Below are positions 62,332 through 64,000 of a stretch of 64,000 nucleotides of DNA, one piece after another (positions within the stretch are counted from its first letter, which is position 1; every line of letters starts with the position of its first letter). This DNA comes from Marthasterias glacialis (lineage: Eukaryota; Echinodermata; Asteroidea; Forcipulatida; Asteriidae). Under the pieces are notes generated by a model, which did no database searches, was not told the origin of the DNA, and worked only from the letters and a program-made list of their open reading frames with translations. Location of the stretch: contig OU452219.1 in assembly GCA_911728455.2 (NCBI GenBank), positions 19,933,397-19,997,396 of the forward strand, read 5' to 3'. Made by a program: the position numbers and the translations under genes.

Positions 62332-64000
62332 TGGAAAGCACAGTGGTGTCCCTGTTCAGTGACTACAAGCATGGCAAGAGATTCAAATCTCAGTCACACA
62401 CCACCACCAATACTACCAAAAACAATACCAGAGCGATGCCTACACTACCACGAAGCAAACCAAGGGAAGCACATCCCAGCGTGGCCTCTTTCCATCAGGT
62501 GGAGGTATCCCACAGACTCCGCTGTACAACAACCCCGCCCCCATCTCTACAATCTCAATCCCTCCCGAGGATATGTCTCCATGGAAACCACACCAGACAA
62601 CGACATCACCATAGCAACAGTTACTCCAATCACCTTCCAGAGAAAAATGACAAATGGCTCTTCACGCCGTCGATTCAATATCGCACAACTCAATCCCTAC
62701 CCTCCCTTTCTCAGTCCAAAATGAGCGGGAAAAGCTCAAGAAAGAGCCTCTCCACAAAAGATCCTCAAAAGTGTTCGACCATTGACCTCTTCAAGACCTC
62801 TAGGCTGGGACGAAGGACTGCTTCTCACCGTCAGAGTTTTGCCTGGGATTTCAGCCCAAGGGATGAGGAGGTTTCACTTGAAAGAAATGAGAACTGTTTT
62901 CCTACACTTGGTCACGTTGATACACAGAGTACAAGACCCGTACACTTATACATGAGCGTTGAAATGATGGGTAAGAGATCATGGGAAACAGTTTAAGTAA
63001 AAAGGCATTCAGTCTCAACATGTTCACATCCATTTAAACTATTACACACAGACACTTTATCAACATGCATTTTTGTTGGTCTATTGACCCCTTGCATGTA
63101 CGTCACAATCGGCGATTGTGCTGAGCTAACCATTCTGAAAGTCAATAGGTTTACATGTAAACGCTGCGTCACCTAAAATGCGCACTACACTGTATAACAC
63201 ACAGTGACATTGACTTCCAAAAAGGCGCAACCAAGATTATTGTGATGATGTCAGGTGAATTGGGTCAATATTCATGACTCATTCAAAAATTTTATTTCGG
63301 AAAGTCGTTTTTATGAACTTCCTTTTTGATAACCAATTACACGGCTATGTAGTTTTCTGTGTTTGTTTCTGACTGTTTTGTGTTGATTCATTCTCAGATA
63401 AACTCCTTGAGAAGCGCAAAGGATTACGATCAGATGCGACCTTGAACGCTCTTATTGGTTTACCTCCTAGCACAAAGAAGAACTCCAACAATAAGACTAC
63501 GAAAAAAACCCTTAAGGATTCGCCCATCGTCAAAGCAGTGAGAATGAAAGTTGAGGAGAGCAAAGTCCAAGAAATAAGACCCTCAATCATCAAGGAAACA
63601 ACATCCGAGGAATCAAAGTCTGAGGAACCAAAGTCCAAGGAACCAACGTCTGAGGAACCAAAGTCTGATAAAACAATATCAGAGGATCTCCATGAAGATG
63701 AGATGGTAAGTGAGTTTGAAGACGAGGCTGAAGCAGAACTTGGGGGACTAAAAGAAGAGGATGGAGATGAAGAGTTTGATGCAGCTGAAGATGAGGATGA
63801 AGATGCAGATGACGAGGAAGATGTAGATGAGGAGGAAGAAGAATTCAATGACGAAGATGATGAAGTTTTAAATGATTCAGATGATGACATTAACGAGGAC
63901 TTTTTAGGACAAGGAAGAGAGGAGGATGAAATGCCTGACACAGCTGAGGAAATGGAAGGAGATTGCGATGACGAGGAAGGAGATGTAGGAGAGGGACTTG
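62331..64000 (+). CDS. Unrecognised Ser/Arg-rich then acidic protein, 5' part (runs off right edge)
   Basis: Exon 62312-62970 (acceptor TTGCAG, donor GGTAAGA) and exon 63398 to beyond 64000 (acceptor TTCTCAG). The phase-1 join gives MSVEMMDKLLEKRKGLRSDA. All frames between the acceptor and 62331 contain stops, so I chose ATG 62331 (MESTVVSLFSDYKHGKRF). Residues 1-213 are rich in Ser, Arg, His, Thr and Pro. After the junction comes a basic stretch (LIGLPPSTKKNSNNKTTKK), then imperfect SEEPKS repeats, then a run dominated by Glu and Asp. I see no catalytic domain, signal peptide or membrane segment; it is probably disordered and perhaps nuclear. The frame stays open for 213 codons in exon 1, unlikely by chance. 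The second half of the first exon looks more protein-like than the first. Function unknown. Confidence 0.6.
63160..63275 (+). repeat. Dispersed repeat, copy 2 (see 2630-2752)
   Basis: Same orientation and block order as the copy at 2630-2752, including AACCAAGATTATTGTG and GGTGAATTGGGTCAATA. It lies in the intron of the unknown plus-strand gene. Confidence 0.55.

Noticed and set aside
63345..63941. 198-codon Ser-rich minus-strand open frame
   Set aside because: It is the antisense of the Glu/Asp-rich exon. The plus strand has a matching splice acceptor and a phase that fits the previous exon.

Overview
The window is animal nuclear DNA: spliced genes with GT-AG introns, AT-rich intergenic sequence and many short inverted-repeat elements. 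The three readily named single-copy genes (RAB4, MAX, FNTB) are typical of animals. Short terminal-inverted-repeat elements, several with TTTAAAGG ends, remind me of echinoderm genomes. My best guess is an invertebrate deuterostome, probably an echinoderm; this is inference and I do not name a species.

Left part (1-12 kb): the 5' half of a RAB4-type endosomal GTPase gene lies on the minus strand, and its 3' exons fall off the left edge. Head-to-head with it on the plus strand begins a tandem cluster of three ARF-family GTPase genes: A (5205-6877), B (9243-11821) and C (15089-34363). All have four coding exons with phase-1 introns at the same places, and exons 2 and 3 are exactly 177 and 138 bp in each. 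Each has a TATAAAA box upstream. All keep Gly2 and the G1-G4 motifs, so they should be myristoylated, GTP-binding membrane switches. Gene C has diverged most: two huge introns (10.4 and 7.7 kb), longer ends and an altered G5 loop.

Middle (34.4-53.3 kb): about 6.7 kb without a recognised gene, then MAX (bHLH-zipper partner of MYC and MXD) on the plus strand (41029-46771). Its introns hold a 737-bp hairpin element, a minisatellite and several MITEs.

Right part (53.3-64 kb): the 3' half of FNTB (protein farnesyltransferase beta) lies on the minus strand, tail-to-tail with MAX. This repeats the MAX/FNTB neighbourhood known from vertebrates. The N-terminal half of FNTB is not visible. The space upstream is occupied on the plus strand by an unrecognised gene encoding a Ser/Arg-rich then very acidic protein, which runs off the right edge. 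If FNTB is intact, that gene sits inside an FNTB intron.

The rest is intron and intergenic DNA with at least a dozen non-autonomous transposon copies, two tRNA-derived SINE-type repeats, a long TAA microsatellite and G tracts. I saw no rRNA, no CRISPR, no intact transposase or reverse transcriptase, and no convincing functional tRNA gene.
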